Both the position numbers and the translations under genes were made by a program. From CAWHPS01 sp963831235 (GTDB lineage: Bacteria > Fibrobacterota > OXYB2-FULL-49-7 > JAEUSG01), in the NCBI GenBank assembly GCA_963831235.1, contig CAWHPS010000070.1, forward strand, positions 1-15,976: a stretch of 15,976 nucleotides of DNA. Direction: 5' to 3'. The first letter of the stretch is position 1. Every line of letters begins with the position of its first letter. Shown here in pieces: positions 15,671 through 15,976 of this stretch. The notes beneath the pieces are model-generated. The model made no database searches and was not told the origin of the DNA. It saw nothing but the letters and a program-made list of their open reading frames with translations.

Positions 15671-15976
15671 TAAGATTTAGGACGCACACTGTTAAGGCAG
15701 GCTACTATTCATCAGTCATAAGGAGACATCCCCATTCTGCGAGATTTGCTGCTGGGTATCGCTGACCCCCGGTTCGGGATGGCGGCAGCCGGACCTGGGT
15801 CTCGCTGTTTATGCCGGCGCCGTGGCTTACCTGAGCCGGCGCTGGAGTGATCTCGTCGTCGTGGCTGTCTGCCTGCCCACTGTAACTGACAGCCTTCGGC
15901 CTTGGGATTCTGAGGTGGCAGATTCGGCAGCTCATGGGCAAACCCCGGCAGTCAGCAAGGACGTGATGGCGTTATC
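15671..15976. other. GC-rich segment with no recognisable gene, cut by the window end
   Basis: After guaA there is no clear intrinsic terminator. From about 15721 the GC content jumps to about 63% (151 of 240 bases by hand count), against about 42-45% in the 3' part of guaA. Two long stop-free frames run here: minus 15705-15971 (the product includes SCRICH and the arginine- and proline-rich RLPPSRTGG) and plus 15696 to the window end with no ATG until 15966. Neither has a ribosome-binding site or a family I recognise, and open frames on both strands are expected in GC-rich DNA. It may be the edge of an inserted element or a structured RNA. Confidence 0.5.
15814..15845. repeat. Strong GC-rich hairpin
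   Basis: CCGGCGCC (15814-15821) pairs with GGCGCTGG (15838-15845) with one G-U pair. After a two-base bulge (GT, 15822-15823), GGCT (15824-15827) pairs with AGCC (15834-15837), closing a six-base loop. Twelve pairs in all, nearly all G-C. No T-run follows on either side, so it is not a standard terminator. A structured RNA, or a recombination or transposon end, is possible. Confidence 0.6.

Noticed and set aside
15705..15941. Minus-strand 78-residue ORF in the GC-rich tail as a real gene
   Set aside because: It has no ribosome-binding site or known motif, and GC-rich DNA often leaves both strands open. Kept only as a remark in the tail entry.
15696..15976. Group II intron, insertion-sequence end or tRNA in the GC-rich tail
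   Set aside because: I looked for a GUGYG-type intron start, a domain V hairpin, terminal inverted repeats and a cloverleaf, and found none that hold up.
1..15976. CRISPR array or defence island
   Set aside because: There are no regularly spaced direct repeats and no nuclease, toxin or phage-related genes. The coding content is housekeeping and envelope.

Overview
The window reads like an ordinary chromosomal stretch of a Gram-negative, probably anaerobic bacterium with moderate GC. Three lipoproteins with recognisable lipoboxes, a predicted outer-membrane beta-barrel protein, an RlpA-type septal protein and a Tat-dependent redox pair all point to a two-membrane envelope. NAD-linked class 1B dihydroorotate dehydrogenase (PyrD with PyrK) and a protein with about six Fe-S clusters suit a low-oxygen lifestyle. 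The mix resembles the FCB group (Fibrobacterota or Bacteroidota relatives), but no rRNA or other phylogenetic marker is present, so that placement is only a guess.

Layout. 1-640 is AT-rich and almost gene-free: one doubtful 63-residue frame, a minus-strand terminator-like hairpin and several short palindromes. 644-1518 (minus) holds a small two-helix membrane protein and a DUF985 cupin. 1649-4226 (plus) holds a Tat-exported DUF362 protein and a long polyferredoxin that looks like NapH fused to NapG. 7516-4231 (minus) is a three-gene envelope cluster: a secreted beta-propeller-like protein, a predicted beta-barrel protein and an S41/PDZ protease lipoprotein. A 250-base divergent spacer (7517-7766) carries two near-identical operator-like dyads and two further hairpins. 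7767-15670 (plus) is a tightly packed, often overlapping run of seven genes: a TPR lipoprotein with a TonB/AgmX-like C-terminus, pyrK, pyrD, rlpA, lepB, a pentapeptide-repeat protein and guaA. From 15696 to the end the DNA turns abruptly GC-rich (about 63% by hand count over 15721-15960), with a strong hairpin and no recognisable gene.

How it fits together. The plus-strand cluster mixes nucleotide synthesis (orotate formation by PyrKD, GMP formation by GuaA) with envelope growth (RlpA for septal peptidoglycan, LepB for signal-peptide cleavage, the TPR lipoprotein for a periplasmic or outer-membrane task). The DUF362/NapGH-like pair is probably an electron-transfer module at the cytoplasmic membrane with no terminal reductase next to it. 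The points most worth a second look are the NapH-NapG fusion with an internal twin-arginine segment, the long eukaryote-like GuaA, the hybrid TPR/TonB-like lipoprotein, and the GC-rich tail.
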